64,000 bases of DNA, taken from positions 65,440,929 to 65,504,928 of the forward strand of contig CM049312.1 of NCBI GenBank assembly GCA_026874595.1, written 5' to 3'. Both the position numbers and the translations under genes were made by a program. This stretch comes from Sipunculus nudus. Lineage: Eukaryota; Annelida; Sipuncula; Golfingiida; Sipunculidae. Of the stretch, positions 1-13,300 are shown piece by piece. A model generated the notes under the pieces. That model did no database searches, was not told where the DNA came from, and saw only the letters and a list, made by a program, of their open reading frames with translations. Position 1 is the stretch's first letter, and each line of letters begins with the position of its first letter.

Positions 1-35
1 AATAAATACGATAAGATTAATATATATGAACTCAC

Positions 36-70
36 CCTTTTTCTTCTTGTCTACTCTGGAGAAGCCGAAG
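36..70 (-). other. First exon of a CAP-EGF paralogue leaving the window
   Basis: Homologous to exon 0 of the intact gene (shared GCAGACCTTCGGCTT) and ending at donor GGTGAGT. The ATG seen in the other copy is replaced here (AAAGG instead of AATGG), so this copy would have to start in its next exon. Confidence 0.6.
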
Positions 71-96
71 GTCTGCTGATATCCAAAGCAGACTCC

Positions 97-104
97 CTTA
101 TATA
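97..104 (-). promoter_or_regulatory. TATA box of a second CAP-EGF gene copy
   Basis: TATATAAG on the reverse strand about 60 nt upstream of a GTGAGT donor, in the same arrangement as the intact gene's promoter. The gene it drives would extend leftward beyond the window. Confidence 0.6.
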
Positions 105-544
105 CCATAAACTAAGAATGAACAATGCCTACGTATTTTACATATTATCCCTTATAGTAATCAGTTATTTCCGTCACATAAAAGCTACACTTGATAATAA
201 TGATTGGCGCATAATCTAGAAATGTGATTAATACCTAGAAAAAAAAAACTGGTTCGACTGTTAAAGATTATGAATAACCCGGCGTTGAATGGTCAAGTGT
301 TTCCCTATCTTTGTAGGGGAAGAATTTTCCAGGTAGATTCATTATGACATAGTTGTGTATTTGGATCTTAATGCAATTCATAATCACTTGCCCTTTCGCT
401 GATCCAGGTAAACTAGCATGAATTTGCATAAAAGCAACGTTTAATATAAGAATTAATGGATCGACTTGGAAACCTTGGGGCTACTCATTTATTTGGTCAG
501 ATTGACCTGTGGTCACGCATACGTAATTTCGCCTGATTTCCAAA

Positions 545-1380
545 TAGCGGGTTTCGTTTCATTTGGTTTTAGAAAAGGGCACAAACACAAACACACATGT
601 ATATATAATGTCCTTATGTTTTTAAGACGTTTCTCTCAATGCTCTCAATATGTATAGTACACGTGCACCATGTCATTCATTGCAGAATTATAGCTCCCTA
701 TATACCCTTATTATTATTATTCACACTTTTATGTTGTACTTTTTATACATTTACGTGTGAGAATTTATGAATATGATAAGTACCTTGTTTTATACGTTTT
801 ACCTGACACCAAAAATAATCCCTAAAGCTGAAGGATACCAGGATTTAGAAAAAGGAAGATTTCATCCAAGGAAGACTAATGATAAAACTTAATGTCCCGA
901 GACTGAATAGAGAGGGTCCAGGCAGCAAATATTTGTCTGAAAGACGGAAGAAGCTTGTGGAGGGTAAAAACGGGGGTCCAGACGCTACTCTTGGTCCGCT
1001 TTGGGTTACCGAATTAACCTTGATTTATGGTGGAGAAAACTGTATCCGTGAAGGTCCAGTTTGTTTGATCTTAATTAGAACTTTGCCTTGAACTTACTTA
1101 TAAGTTAAAATGTAGGATTTTACCCACCTTTACATTTTCAATCACTGTTTGGTTGTTTTATATAGCAACAATGCCTGCTTTTAACAAGCAATGTCCTCAA
1201 AAGTGTAAATCATCATCGGGTGGCCCATTGTTCGGTTCCACCTGGAAAATGACACTGTCAATAAAAAAATTAGAGTGGCATTCACTCACACTTTTTTCTT
1301 CGATCTATGGCTAATTGATCTAACATGGATACCTGCTATCAACGGGCAGTATCCTTAAAAGTGAAAGCAATCAAATCTGG
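545..1380. other. Intergenic, no feature recognised
   Basis: AT-rich. GGTCCAG-type words recur between 915 and 1060, but no gene, splice-bounded exon or known repeat could be supported. Confidence 0.5.
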
Positions 1381-1383
1381 CTC

Positions 1384-1650
1384 ACTAAAAGGCTGCATTT
1401 GAAGGCACAGTAGCAGCCCCGGACCGGGTATCATGAATTGAATCTCAGCCGAGGCAGTGAGATTTGTCGATCCAACAGGAGCGGTACATCGAGCCTGGTT
1501 GATTTATCGGGTAGGAATCACTGTCACGAATTCAGAAACAGGAATAGATCTCTGCAGGTGTATATAGTACATAGCTAAGCAAAAATAAAATAAAATGGAA
1601 GGGGTTACTTCAACCAAAAAAAAATTAATAAATAAAGCAGCCAAGGACTG
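1384..1650 (+). mobile_element. tRNA-derived SINE, degraded copy
   Basis: Shares the box-B-like GAATCTCAGCCGAGGC, the central ACAGGAGCGGTACA and GAGCCTGGTTG words, and the terminal AAAATGGAAGGGGTTA with the complete copy at 25505-25907. The first tRNA half is poorly preserved. Confidence 0.65.
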
Positions 1651-2229
1651 GCCCATCCGCATGTTTTCCTCAAAACAATTCCTTGCCGTCAGATGTTTAA
1701 TTTGGTATAACAATATAAGATGTCATAAAATAAGGTTTTTTTCTTGGTCACAAACACTCTTTGTTTGTCATCGGTGACGTCATTGGTTTCACGCAAAATA
1801 GATGAACAGGACTTCAATTCAATTAAAAACACTATAAATTAGCTGTCTGGTTTAGCTTTGTTTTCAGTATTTAATTCATATTTGTGATAGCAGATTTGAT
1901 TATAATTGTCATTTTAAGAGTTATCATATTATAATTCTTTTCATCCAAATTGTTTTTGTTAACATATTATTAATCCAAATGTAATATTTTTGGTGATTAC
2001 AAAACCATATGGCGACACATGATGGAGTTTTCTCTTGAAGTTAATGCGAAACAAACAAAACTTATAAAAAATATAAATATTGAACTATAGGTAAACAAAA
2101 AAGATCGAGATGGAAAAATTTGATCGTTGAAGGAAAGCATCACGAATATGAACATACAATATGCCATGGCCTGTCATATATATTCAAGTAATTCATCATA
2201 TACTCTTTAAAATAATAAGTATTTTTATA

Positions 2230-2660
2230 TATGCAACTCAAATATAGCAACTCAGCTAGAAAATATGGTCCGAGATGACCAAAATAAGTTCCGGTCCTCA
2301 AATTAACAAACACAATAATTTTGTCTGAGCATGACGAACACTCAACACAAAAGAGGTACTCACCTGAACCAAAACAAATTCAGTATGAGTGAGATAATTT
2401 AAGTACAACATAGAATATATGTTCTCAGTTTAACAACGGCAAAGTATATATGAGGAATATAAAATATAAGATAGGTACTTAGATGAATAATAAACTTAAT
2501 CCAATATGCAAGATAAATGCTTAAAACAATATAGGTACTAAACCGAACCAAAAAATAAATATAATCTGAGCAAGACAAATATAAGATAAAATATAGGTAT
2601 TCAGCTGAACAAAGAAAACGAACACATGTTATCTGTAAACTAATCAACACTAGCAGCACA
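2230..2660. repeat. Degenerate tandem repeat of about 60 bp
   Basis: Units start with variants of AGGTACTCAGCTGAACCAAA near 2355, 2473, 2533 and 2595, followed by AT-rich sequence and GAGCAAGAC-like words. An 86-codon reverse frame here is a by-product of the repeat. Confidence 0.55.
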
Positions 2661-2939
2661 CAAAATAAAATACAGGAACATCAATAGAGTGGGTCGTTAG
2701 GCTAGGTTTTACTTTACTGTGATTTCTGACATAGACATGTATGTCTACTTATGCATTTTACATTTTTACATAAGTCTTGTAATATTTTCCGTTATAATTT
2801 ATTTAAATAGATCTATTCTATAAGGGGATTTTTATTACTTTATTTAGTATTTGTTAGACATCACAAAGCTTTCAGCGACGCGCAGTAAGCTCTGTGTTAC
2901 TATCCTACCTGTCTGGGGCTGACTTTTTAACATATTTGG

Positions 2940-3180
2940 CGGAAGGTATTCGTTAATCCCCGTTCATTAGTGTGTTTCTGTGTTTGTTTGCAGCTTAAAT
3001 GAGGCAATCATTATCAGAATCTCATGAAATTGTCAGAACATAACTGGAATCGACAAATAAAAAGGAATTTGGTATGGATCCGTCACACATTCCGGACTCA
3101 GGGACGTCATCAACGAATATGCTAAAATGTAAATTTTCTTATGCACGAAGGAACCTGGGAATATAGGCCGAATCATCTTA
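2940..3180 (+). repeat. Interspersed repeat R1, copy 1
   Basis: Has the R1 landmarks: TATTCGTTAATCCCCGTTC, AGAATCTCATGAAATT, GGATCCGTCACACATTCCGG and CTTATGCACGAAGGAAC, as in 33413-33680. R1 is a name used only here. Confidence 0.65.
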
Positions 3181-3184
3181 TCAG

Positions 3185-3300
3185 TTCTTTCATGAGATTC
3201 CGTCCATGACTGCGTGAGTTCTGTTATGAACAAACCACAAACACATACCCAAGCACATACACGAACGGGATGATTGCATACCTTCCTGACTGAATCAATG
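3185..3300 (-). repeat. Interspersed repeat R1, inverted 5' fragment
   Basis: Reverse complement of the R1 5' half (CATGAGATTCCGTCCATGAC, then ACACGAACGGGATGATTGC), directly adjoining copy 1 head to head. Confidence 0.55.
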
Positions 3301-3389
3301 ATAATCTGAAGAAACAAGGAGGTATAGATCTTTTTTTCAAGTTCATCAGCATACCTCACGGAGGAGATACGTATAGAAAATCAGAATAT

Positions 3390-6300
3390 GGTTGTCACAG
3401 AGATAATTAAAGAGGCAACTATGCTTTTCAAGCTTATAACTCAAGATGATTACGAGCTTTACAGGGAAAAGCCTCTGTCCCAGAGAACAGGGATTATGGG
3501 GCATGACATATACATTATTTGTGTAACATGTTTAATCAGAAAATATATTCTAAAACACACTTTCATGAAATTACAATGCTATGATGTGGTGCTGTCTCCT
3601 TAAAATTTTAGTGTAGTGAATTGATGATTCATAGTTAATGATTGTGATAAATATTTTAGGGCCAAATCTCGAACAATTCGTTAATCTTGAATACCAGACT
3701 TTTCTCAATAGGTCCTCAAGTATTCTTCCGATAGAATCGATTGATTGTCATGACAATTTTGTTTCGTGCCTATTTAATGAAATATTTTGCATATTTGAAT
3801 GAATAAGCAAAAATAATATATTCTAAAAATATATTTAACTCTAGTTTTAAGTGGGCACAGCGAAGCAACATATTCAATTTGTTTCAAATGTAAAATTACT
3901 TTTTTATTAAAAGCCTTTTTAAAGCTGTAGATTGCAGAGAAATTATGCAAATAAGGCAAATTCATAAGTTTATCGAAAAAAATCTGCATACCTTTTTTTA
4001 AAGGAACATCCTAACAAAGCAAATACTGATCCTATTGATGACTTAATCTTAATATTTATTATGTTCATCAGTTCATAAGAATATATATACATTCGCATTA
4101 TTTAGCTAACTAATTTATATATGTAGATATGAATATATGTTAGAAAAATTAATATGAAAAAAAATTATGCCTCTTAGTAGCATTAAGTTCAATGTTTGCC
4201 TGACTGCTAAGTCAGCGAGTGGTGATTGATATTCACCTTAAATTATAATACATATTAATTATCTAATTTGCATATATATTGAGTAACGGGTCAAATCATG
4301 ATTATTTAATCCTTTATGCCAATTTAGCGTACAGTCTCTGTATCCTTTTGTTTCTGATGTTGAGGCACTCATATTTACCTGTTAAGAAGCAGAACTGTAC
4401 GTTTTGAATAAATTATGTTCCATTATGAAGATATTCTATCGTCAAATCTATAGTCGTTAATTAACGGGCATAAGGAGTACAGTTCAGATTGCCAAATATG
4501 TTCTGGTGTATCGTTGAAAGTAGATGAAAATTGCATCCCAATCATATGTAAGGACATTTAAGGTTTTGTCTTCAGGCATGTTAAAGGTGCATGGTCCATT
4601 TGCAAAAATAAAAGATTTAACAAGTGTGAAATAAAATTAAAAGCTAATTTTCTACACTTATATATTCCACAAGTGTATACCCTTTCCGTTGCCTTCAAAG
4701 CAGTTTTATTTGCTTGACTCTGTAGGTCTTCATAAAGAACTATCACTCTTTCGACACTCACACAAATGTTTAATGTTGAGTTACTATTACTTCCTCCTTT
4801 CGAAGCGATATCTTAGTCAGGAATCGGTAAATAGTTTATAGCTTTGCACTCTTCAGAAGCTTTCGTTGTAAACTGTAATTTGTTAAATTTAACAGTCTCT
4901 CTTGTTGAAAAATAAGCGATATTTGATTCCCTCATCAGAGAATCGATATTATACTTTCTAAAGATAGTCAGTAAAACAACCAGTATTTAATTTGTTAGGG
5001 TATTCCTTTAAAAAATGCAAATTTTAACAATAAACTTAATTTGCCTAATTTGCATATACTATATGCAAATTTATTCCCTAAAAATGTTACATAGACTAAT
5101 GTTATATCTTATACAATTTGAATAATTTGTTCCAAAAATTGTTCACTATGACCAGGTAAAGCCGAAAGATGAGTAAAATTCTTTTTTCTTACATTTCAAT
5201 AATTTATTTCAAACATGCAATCTCATTATCTCATTCAATATGTAAGATACAAAAATATCCGAAGCAGAAATCGATTCCACGGTAAAAATTAGCCTAGACC
5301 CTTTTAAAAAAAGTATGGTAGTGACGATTATTGAATTTTTTGCGATTCGTCTTTTTATATTGTTGCATATTAACATATAGGAATGTGCAAATGTATAAAT
5401 TTTCATATAAACTGATTAACAGATTGCAAAGTAATGCAAAGTTAGTAATAGGAGCAGATATTTTTAGTCTGTTCTTATAAAAAAGAATGCTTAATTTAAC
5501 AATAAACCTTAGCCTATTTTGGCTAGTTTGCATATTTTACCTGCAATATACGGATCAAAACCCATATTTCATATTTTATTGAAGATTATCAAATTCTTCT
5601 GGTTTCTCACTGTCTATTTAAGTAGTTATGTAAGTAATGGATTCACACAGTGCTTTAATTCGTACCTCGTTCCACTCCCATAAAATGTAGACAAATACGA
5701 TCCCTTCATTGTTTTTATTATATTACAAATTAACGCATTTATAAAAATACCTTATCCGGAAATAGTAGAAGTAAAGTATTTGTATAGGGATAAGTGTTCA
5801 TATGCGTTCTGTAATGATATAGCTGTTGCTATGGGTGATAGACCAAAAGTAAAGAAGGTGGAAGGATTAGGTGCAGTGTAACAACATGGGGCAGGTCGTC
5901 TTATCAGTTTGAAGTAACAGTATGAACGTGTTTCTAGACAATCAAATATAAATTAAATATATACTAAGGCTTGCGCAGCTTCATTTGCTCTCACCATTAG
6001 CATCTAGTCACCATTTAACTACTGCAAGTGCGGTTTTAAAAACCCCCGGTTACATTTTTTTAGTTTGTCAAATGGAACTTGGGATCTTGGGAACCTCACT
6101 TTTCAGAAATTGCCTGGAATCCAATACATTTTACCGAAGAAGTCTTCAAAACTTCTGCAACTTTTAGTGTGTATGTCAATGTCATTAGCAGACTCAAAAT
6201 ACGAAGGATTTAAAAATTTGTTAGAGAACGAAATGAACACCTAAAACCTGAAAACTGGGAGCGATAATTTAATAATTTTATCAGCTCGTTGACTGGACGT

Positions 6301-6560
6301 TAGTGCCTTTACTCAAGATCATTACATATATGAATCCCCTCCTTAAGCAAAAACCACTTTTAATCACAATATTGAACTTGTATTTAAATTCCTTGTGTCA
6401 GTATAAAATTTGTGTAAAACGACTTTTACTTTGCTTTATAAGTATTTAAATTAGACAGTGTATAAGAAACATCTATATAACAGCTAAAGGTGATTTTTTT
6501 TTCATATATAGTATCTGCTTTCTTAATAAATTGCAAACAAAAAGAAATAATAAATAAGGA
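3390..6560. other. AT-rich intergenic, no gene seen
   Basis: Lies between the 3' end of the intact gene and the next copy's promoter. The words TTTAACAATAAAC and TAATTTGCATAT recur near 4265, 5026 and 5496, hinting at an old repeat. No exon could be supported. Confidence 0.5.
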
Positions 6561-6569
6561 TAATTAAGC

Positions 6570-6642
6570 AATTGTTCGAGTTGAAACCTTTATTCGCTGA
6601 AACAAATCGATTTCTCCACCTCAACGTCTACTCAGTCTTCAC
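6570..6642 (-). terminator. Last 3' UTR exon with poly(A) signal
   Basis: A reverse-strand acceptor (AAATTTACAG) precedes a short segment carrying AATAAA at 6589-6594. No long frame follows, so this fits a non-coding final exon. The cleavage site would be about 15-25 nt beyond the signal. Confidence 0.6.
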
Positions 6643-7200
6643 CTGTAAATTTAAAAGAGATGTATAATTGAAAATAAACTATAATTTCCTCCTGGTTGAA
6701 ATTTACAGATATGATCATAAAATCAGTTTAAATAACGCCGGGAATTTATAGAAGAAAATCAGCGAAGAACAGGCATCTGGTAGTGGTAGTAGGATTATAA
6801 ATCACTTATTGCATCAAGAATGAATATACTTTATTTCTAAATATAAATATATCACTGTCGTGATGGTCATATTACGTTGTATATAAATAAAATAATTTAC
6901 TAAGCAACAAACACTGGTTCTATTACACATGGAATGTCATAGAAATAGTTACTGGCACAAAGTGTGTTTCCTAGCATTTTTTGGATTTGGGGATACTAAT
7001 AGAAAGGTAAAAAATTTCTGGTATTTAGCCAAACAGCCTAGTTCAACGACCTCGAAGCTAAACAAATTTAAAACTGGGACTTAGACAATTTGGAACTGAA
7101 AGAAAATCATAATGTTCTTTATAAAAGTCTTCTCTTAGCTTAATACTACTGCCATTGATGTTTCTTAGGGACAGTAACTCTCCTCTGACGATAACTCACC

Positions 7201-7337
7201 CGTGAGGAGAAGGGCAATTTGTTTTCTTTGTTCTATGCATTTTGATTAGCCGCAGGCGCAGGAAGTCGGGTCAAATGACTGCCCGCCGCTGCACTCTGGG
7301 ATTTCGCTGACTCCAGGACAGTTCTTCAAGTAATTAG
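7201..7337 (-). CDS. Exon 15: C-terminal cysteine-rich tail, stop codon and 3' UTR
   Basis: Acceptor TTTTTCCTCAG; encodes about 30 residues with four cysteines (KNCPGVSEIPEC ... TSCACG) and TAA at 7246-7248. The exon runs 45 nt past the stop to a GTGAGT donor at 7195-7200, implying an intron in the 3' UTR whose acceptor is the TTTACAG at 6643. Confidence 0.82.
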
Positions 7338-10300
7338 CTGAGGAAAAAGACCACATGTGTCAATCATGTGATCACACGTCAAATTAGAATATAGTTACCA
7401 AAATAATGAAGTAAAATATACAAAAAGAAGGAATAATTGTATACAACAACGCATGGAATAAATAAAGTAAGCAATTTATCTACTGCCCTATTTATAGTCG
7501 GTAGTTACATTTGTGATCATATTTGTCATTCTTCTGTTCCTCAACATGTCTTGTCCTGTTACAATATTTTGTATTATATTATTTCATATTTTCTCAATTA
7601 CCTATCCTCTTTAAGGCCGAACAGGAATCTTGAACTCATTCTTAAAACAATACCCTCTGTTCCTCTTCTAAAAATATCTTAAAGAAGATTAAACAATTAC
7701 GTTTTGCAATTTTATTGAGGCACCTGTCCTGTGCCACGTTATTAAACTTTGAAGACTGAATTCAATCAAGTATAGGAATATGTACTCTGTATACCCGTTT
7801 TTTTTTTTTGAGGTGGTAAAGTGACAATGTTTATCTGCCACGGGATTCTCTTAGCGCAGTTTATTATATTAATGGGTGTTATTAAGTGCAAGTTGCTAAT
7901 AATATAGAATTAACGTTATACAATAAGTGTTTCTTTTCTGATGAATACCTTTACATTCGTTGTTACAGTTGTACCAGCACTTGAATGCGAACCGGCCGTT
8001 GGAACACTTGTAGGAAGGACTTTGGTTGGTTCGATCCCAGCTTGAACATGGCCACTGCGTTGGAAGTTTGCTGATAGAACAGTCGGCTAAATAAAACAAA
8101 AATATGTCAGAAGAGTTTATTAACAATTAGAAAAAAGGTATTAATTAATATTTTGTTAATTCTTCTTTTGTTTATTTAAAATGTACTTTTGATGTGGTAT
8201 GGTACAAATATACATGACTCTTTCAAACAGAAATGTTCTAAACGCCCCATGACTCGGCTGTAAAATATATTAGTTCACTTACCTTGTACAGTTCACCATT
8301 TAGAAAACTTCACTCCCTGTATTTTTATTTAAAGTTCATTTGGTAGATATTTTGTTCCAAAGAAACCAAATTTACCTATATGATATGAAGGGTTTTATTA
8401 TTAAACGCTTAAACCATGAATTTCGCTAAAGACACAAGTTCATTATATTTACATGCAAAATCAAACACCGAGGGAAACAATATGTCCAAATAAAAATTTA
8501 ATATGCAAAATGGAGCAGTTCTTTCTTATTTTGTTTAAACATGTTAGTATTGAGTTTGGAATAAATTAACAAATCTCATTTTACCCAAAAAGAGGCAGTT
8601 CGATCAACAGGGTCAGATATTAACGTCCTTTGTTAACCCTAAAATTATCATTTTTTTTAAACGGAGGTACTTTTAGGTCGTATACTTTCCAATCGAATTG
8701 TAAAAAGGTGAATATGGTCATATAATGAATTCTCAACTAAAACGTGATAATTAATTACAAAAACTACACACGTCCGAGGAGGCTCTGGAGTTAATCTGGC
8801 AGTCCGTGCAGATAGACCTCAGCGCACACGACTGTGACTGACAGCTGTGTAGCCAATGAAGCGCTTACAGTCGAAGTAAGAGCTTTCACGGACTTATCTC
8901 TGTAAATTGGCCTTGGCCTAATGACACTAATTAGTGAGAACACAAATACCATAACCCTACCGTCTCCAGGATCCAGTGTCTATCGCATTAGAATCTTATC
9001 GTGTCAGCCTCAAACTATATACATCTCGAAAATTAAAACTTTAATACCAGCTTCGATTCGTACAACATAAGATTTCTATAGTATACAAGAAAGTTCACGT
9101 CAAATCGTTATTGGCCATCGAAAAAAATCACGAATGAGCGACAGAAACGATGTGAGATACTGGATCAGTTTCAATCGTTGTAACCATTTCTTTTCTGTAT
9201 CCGTGGATTCCATAACTTCAAAAAAATCTCTTTATCCCCTTATTCAATAAAATAATACATCAGTTTAACAAAACAGAGGAACTGTGTTTCGGCAGTTACT
9301 AATGACTCGATCTTTCATTATATGACATAAAACATTTCAAGCTGCGTCACGCCATTGAAATTCTTCAGGAAAGCAGCTATGATATACGTAAGGAATCAAA
9401 ATCAAGAATAAAATACAGTATAGATACCCACATGCGGGAAATACAAAACAGCATCTGTACAATCATGTCAACAAAAGTTCAACAGCAAATTAAGTATACC
9501 AATCAGTTTAATCACACGTTTTCACACAGGATAAAGTTTATGTTTTATGTTTGTTTTACTTTTTTCAGCAATACATTATCTGATCGAATTATTCAGATGA
9601 AAATCAATTTGAAATGTATTTATATGCTTTGGACCCGAGTGGTAGAAAATGATACAATGCATTCAATGTGTTGAATGTAGATTGTTAATGAATTTTGTCT
9701 CTTCTCAATTTATCCAGTACAGACAAGAATCTGTAGCGCACGACCCATTTATAATATGCAGTGTATGAAGGAAGAGTAGTGAATTGAACCAATTATATTG
9801 ATATATTTATCATATTACACTTTCAAATTGAGCAGTTTTATGTTTAAATATTTAAGGCTTAGATTTTTTTTCAATCGTCTAACTGGAATTGACTTCATAA
9901 ATGAACCGTAAATGTACGTCTGAATTCCTTTACAATCAGCGTCACAGTTGTACCAGCATTGTCTTGAGAACCAGTCGTTTGAACACTTGTATGGCGAACT
10001 TTTGCTATTGTCACGTTCCCATTTAGAGCACGGCCATGTGTATAAATAATATTTGGAAATTGCTTTATGAGGGAAATTGAGAACTTAACGTAAAGCATGC
10101 CTCAGAGCAGGTTTTACTGATTCTCCTTCGGATGATTCTTTTAAATCTTAATGTATTTCTGTTTATATGTCACTATCGTCAATATAAAAGGCGCAGACCT
10201 TATCTTGTTTATATTAAGATTTCTTTTTGAGAAATAAAAATCCAAATATTGAAATTCATGGGGATACAAGAATGTATTCATGGTATACTGTTACTCGCAC

Positions 10301-13300
10301 CTCCTGTCAGGAGAATTTGACTAAGACATAATGATCTTAGTGTTCTTTTTAAATACTCACGCGTGTCACAAAGTTCGCCCAGCCAGCCGTAGTGGCATTC
10401 ACACTGACAGGTGTCTTGATTGATGTTTCCATTTGCGCAAATCGGAATCTCGGTCACACCGTTGCATTTCCTCAGGTAACATCTTTAAAATATATAGTAA
10501 CACAATTAACAGTAAATTAAACTAGCAATATCCGGACTTCTTAATTTCAACGTCTTCACGCCTATTAAACATTATGCAATTGTATCTAATGTTATAATTG
10601 CATAGTCATATCTATATACAACTGTATTTATATTCTTATTGATAATATTTTATGACTTAATAAAACATACAAAATATGAGTCGTGGACTTATTAGAAATA
10701 TAGAACTATATTTGAAATCATGTAATTGCTATAAACATTGACCTTTACAGTCCGGGTAGCATCGGGCTGAGCACACTTTCCTGTACCTAAAGTTGGAACA
10801 ATTGTACGAGGTACCCTCCTCAAGTTTTGTGCACGGCCATACATTTGGATCACCAACCGTACAGTCCCCTGGAACATATACATATTGTTATATCACTAGC
10901 AGCGGAACCATTTTACCTTTCCATAAGTCAGAGTTTTGAGCATTTGTAGGGAGATTTCGATTCCACCCAGACATCTTTATACTGGTGCTTCAATAAAACT
11001 GCACCAATATTTAAAATGAACGACCATATAACACAAAGACTCCTATTCACCTTCATTTCTGTTGAATGTATGTGATATTCTAGCATACTCCACCCACAGA
11101 ATAATCAACTTTATGTGATACCTGTTGAAAAACAACTAAAATGCCTGCATGAAGGATGTATGAGCTATAACTTGTTGTTAAACGCAGTACATATGCCAAG
11201 GTTGACAAACAAATAACTTTTTATTGTCGGATACGACGGTGACAACCGCAAAAGTTTTTGAAAGATACAAGATCAATGCCAAATGATTACTGAAATGCCT
11301 CTCACTATTATCCCATAAATGAAAAATCATGAATGCTGTTCAACCATACTGAACGAATTATTATGAAAACTTCTGTAAAAGGGCTAACTTAATGTTAAAG
11401 TGATGATAGGTCTTTTGAGCGAAACTGAGGAGAGGTGAGGATGGAAGAGTTGAGAAAACACTCACTTGTACAGGTATCCCCTCGCCAGTGGCCTGCGCAG
11501 TCACAACTACATGTCTGGGCATTCCAAACACCACCGTTTTCACACGTCTTTTGAGAACATTCTGCGGAAAGATATGTTTGATCTAATCCAGTTATAAAGA
11601 TTGCAAGAGGGCTCGGTGTCGCTATACCAGTAATATATATGATTACAGTATTGCGTTTTGCGGAATCGTTTTCATTTAACAATACTTCAACATTTTGCAC
11701 ATAGCAGTGATTAAGTGTAATGATAATTAGGGGTGTTTTTACTAATCTAGATATCTAACTTGATTTGTATCATTAAAAGGCTAAAAGGCCATATTTTTCA
11801 AGTAGTTATAATCCAGTCGGCTTGCTAGCGAAGGCCTGTAACAGGCCATTTATCGGGGGTCGAATTTAGTTCGATTGACGTGCTCCATTGACTCGAGATA
11901 TGATTTGCAATTCGGTTCCATATATCACAATATATTACAATAGGAAAATAGTAGGTATTCTCAGATCTAAAATTGACTTAACATATATAAGTATGTGTGT
12001 ACATATATTATTTATACATATATATTCAATAACTAATTTGTTATGAATGTTTCAATTACATAAAAATCAGATTTAAGTAATTACTAATTTAAAAAGATTG
12101 ATAAAGAAGAAGTTCAGGAATTTGGAATGCGATGTTACAAGGGAAAAAGTTGAATTTATATCTTATCCATATATTCTTTATTATTATTTAATCCATACGT
12201 TTTACAACGATATATTTTTCTCATACTTACGGTCACACAGTTTGCCTTCCCAGCCTCCAGTGCAAACACATCCACAAACAGTACTGGTTGCATTGAAAGA
12301 CCCATGGACACACTTCCCATGATCTCTGCACGCTACATAGATTTATAACGATTTATTATTATTTAATATTATATATATATATATAATATTGATATTTTTT
12401 AATAATCAGTGTTAAGTTTTTTGTTTGTAATTATAAATGTATAAATTATATTTACAACTATATGTATTAAAATGATTTTGATAAAACCGATGTAGTCATT
12501 TTTGAAGTTGATTTATTTTTTTTTCAGCGTATCCTTTTACAAATTCAATTTGTACATCTGAATTTGCAGCTATTTACTCATTTACACACGATGTCCCCTC
12601 GTTTCAGAAGAAATAATATTTGATGTAAATAATTTGGAAACTTTAAACTGATATCATGTTGCCGAAGAGATCAAGAGATAGGGATTTCTTGAAGCTTATT
12701 TGCTCAGATGTTTTTTCCGGTAGAAATGTCTTTATCAATGACGGCAGAGGAAATAAGCCAGAGATTAGTCATGAATTGTTTTTATTACTTTTATAGATAT
12801 ATGCATCAGTATATAAAATGTATATATATATATGTATATATAAGTGCGCATCCGCCATATCTCGGTGCAAAGAAAAACACTCTCCTCTACAAATATATAC
12901 CTATCCAGGTTTCCCGATGTTCGATCATTTGTGACGGAATCAGGGTTACAATTTCACTTTAAAAAAAAGGCTACATTTCGTACGTACCATTAGTGAAAAG
13001 CATTATCAATGAAAGAAAAACATGACAGTTGCAGATCAGTTTTTTTTACGGAAAGTTGGGTGAAAGGCTTTAGCTTTTTTTTCGGCCAAAACGCTGATTA
13101 CGTAGAGTTAGAAAATGTGGTAAAAATGCCACATCTCGCAAAGACTGATTTTATCGGCATCATCACCACCCTGAGGATAAAAAAAACTGATGGGTTCGGG
13201 GGCTTTAAAATAAAACGTGTTATGCCAGATAAGTCGGAATTATGGTTCTGTAATAATTTAGACTATACTGCTACCTTTATTGCAGCTCTCTTGAGTGCAA

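Larger units (their letters stand above)
1..540. repeat. Promoter-region duplicate block, copy A
   Basis: Aligns by eye along most of its length with 23475-24010, including the first exon, TATA box and upstream motifs such as AATGATTGGCG and the stretch before GTGGTCACGCAT. It is the 5' end of a duplicated gene. Confidence 0.85.

Noticed and set aside
12098-12322. Plus-strand 74-codon frame
   Set aside because: Antisense to exon 9, whose EGF cysteines and splice sites support the minus strand.
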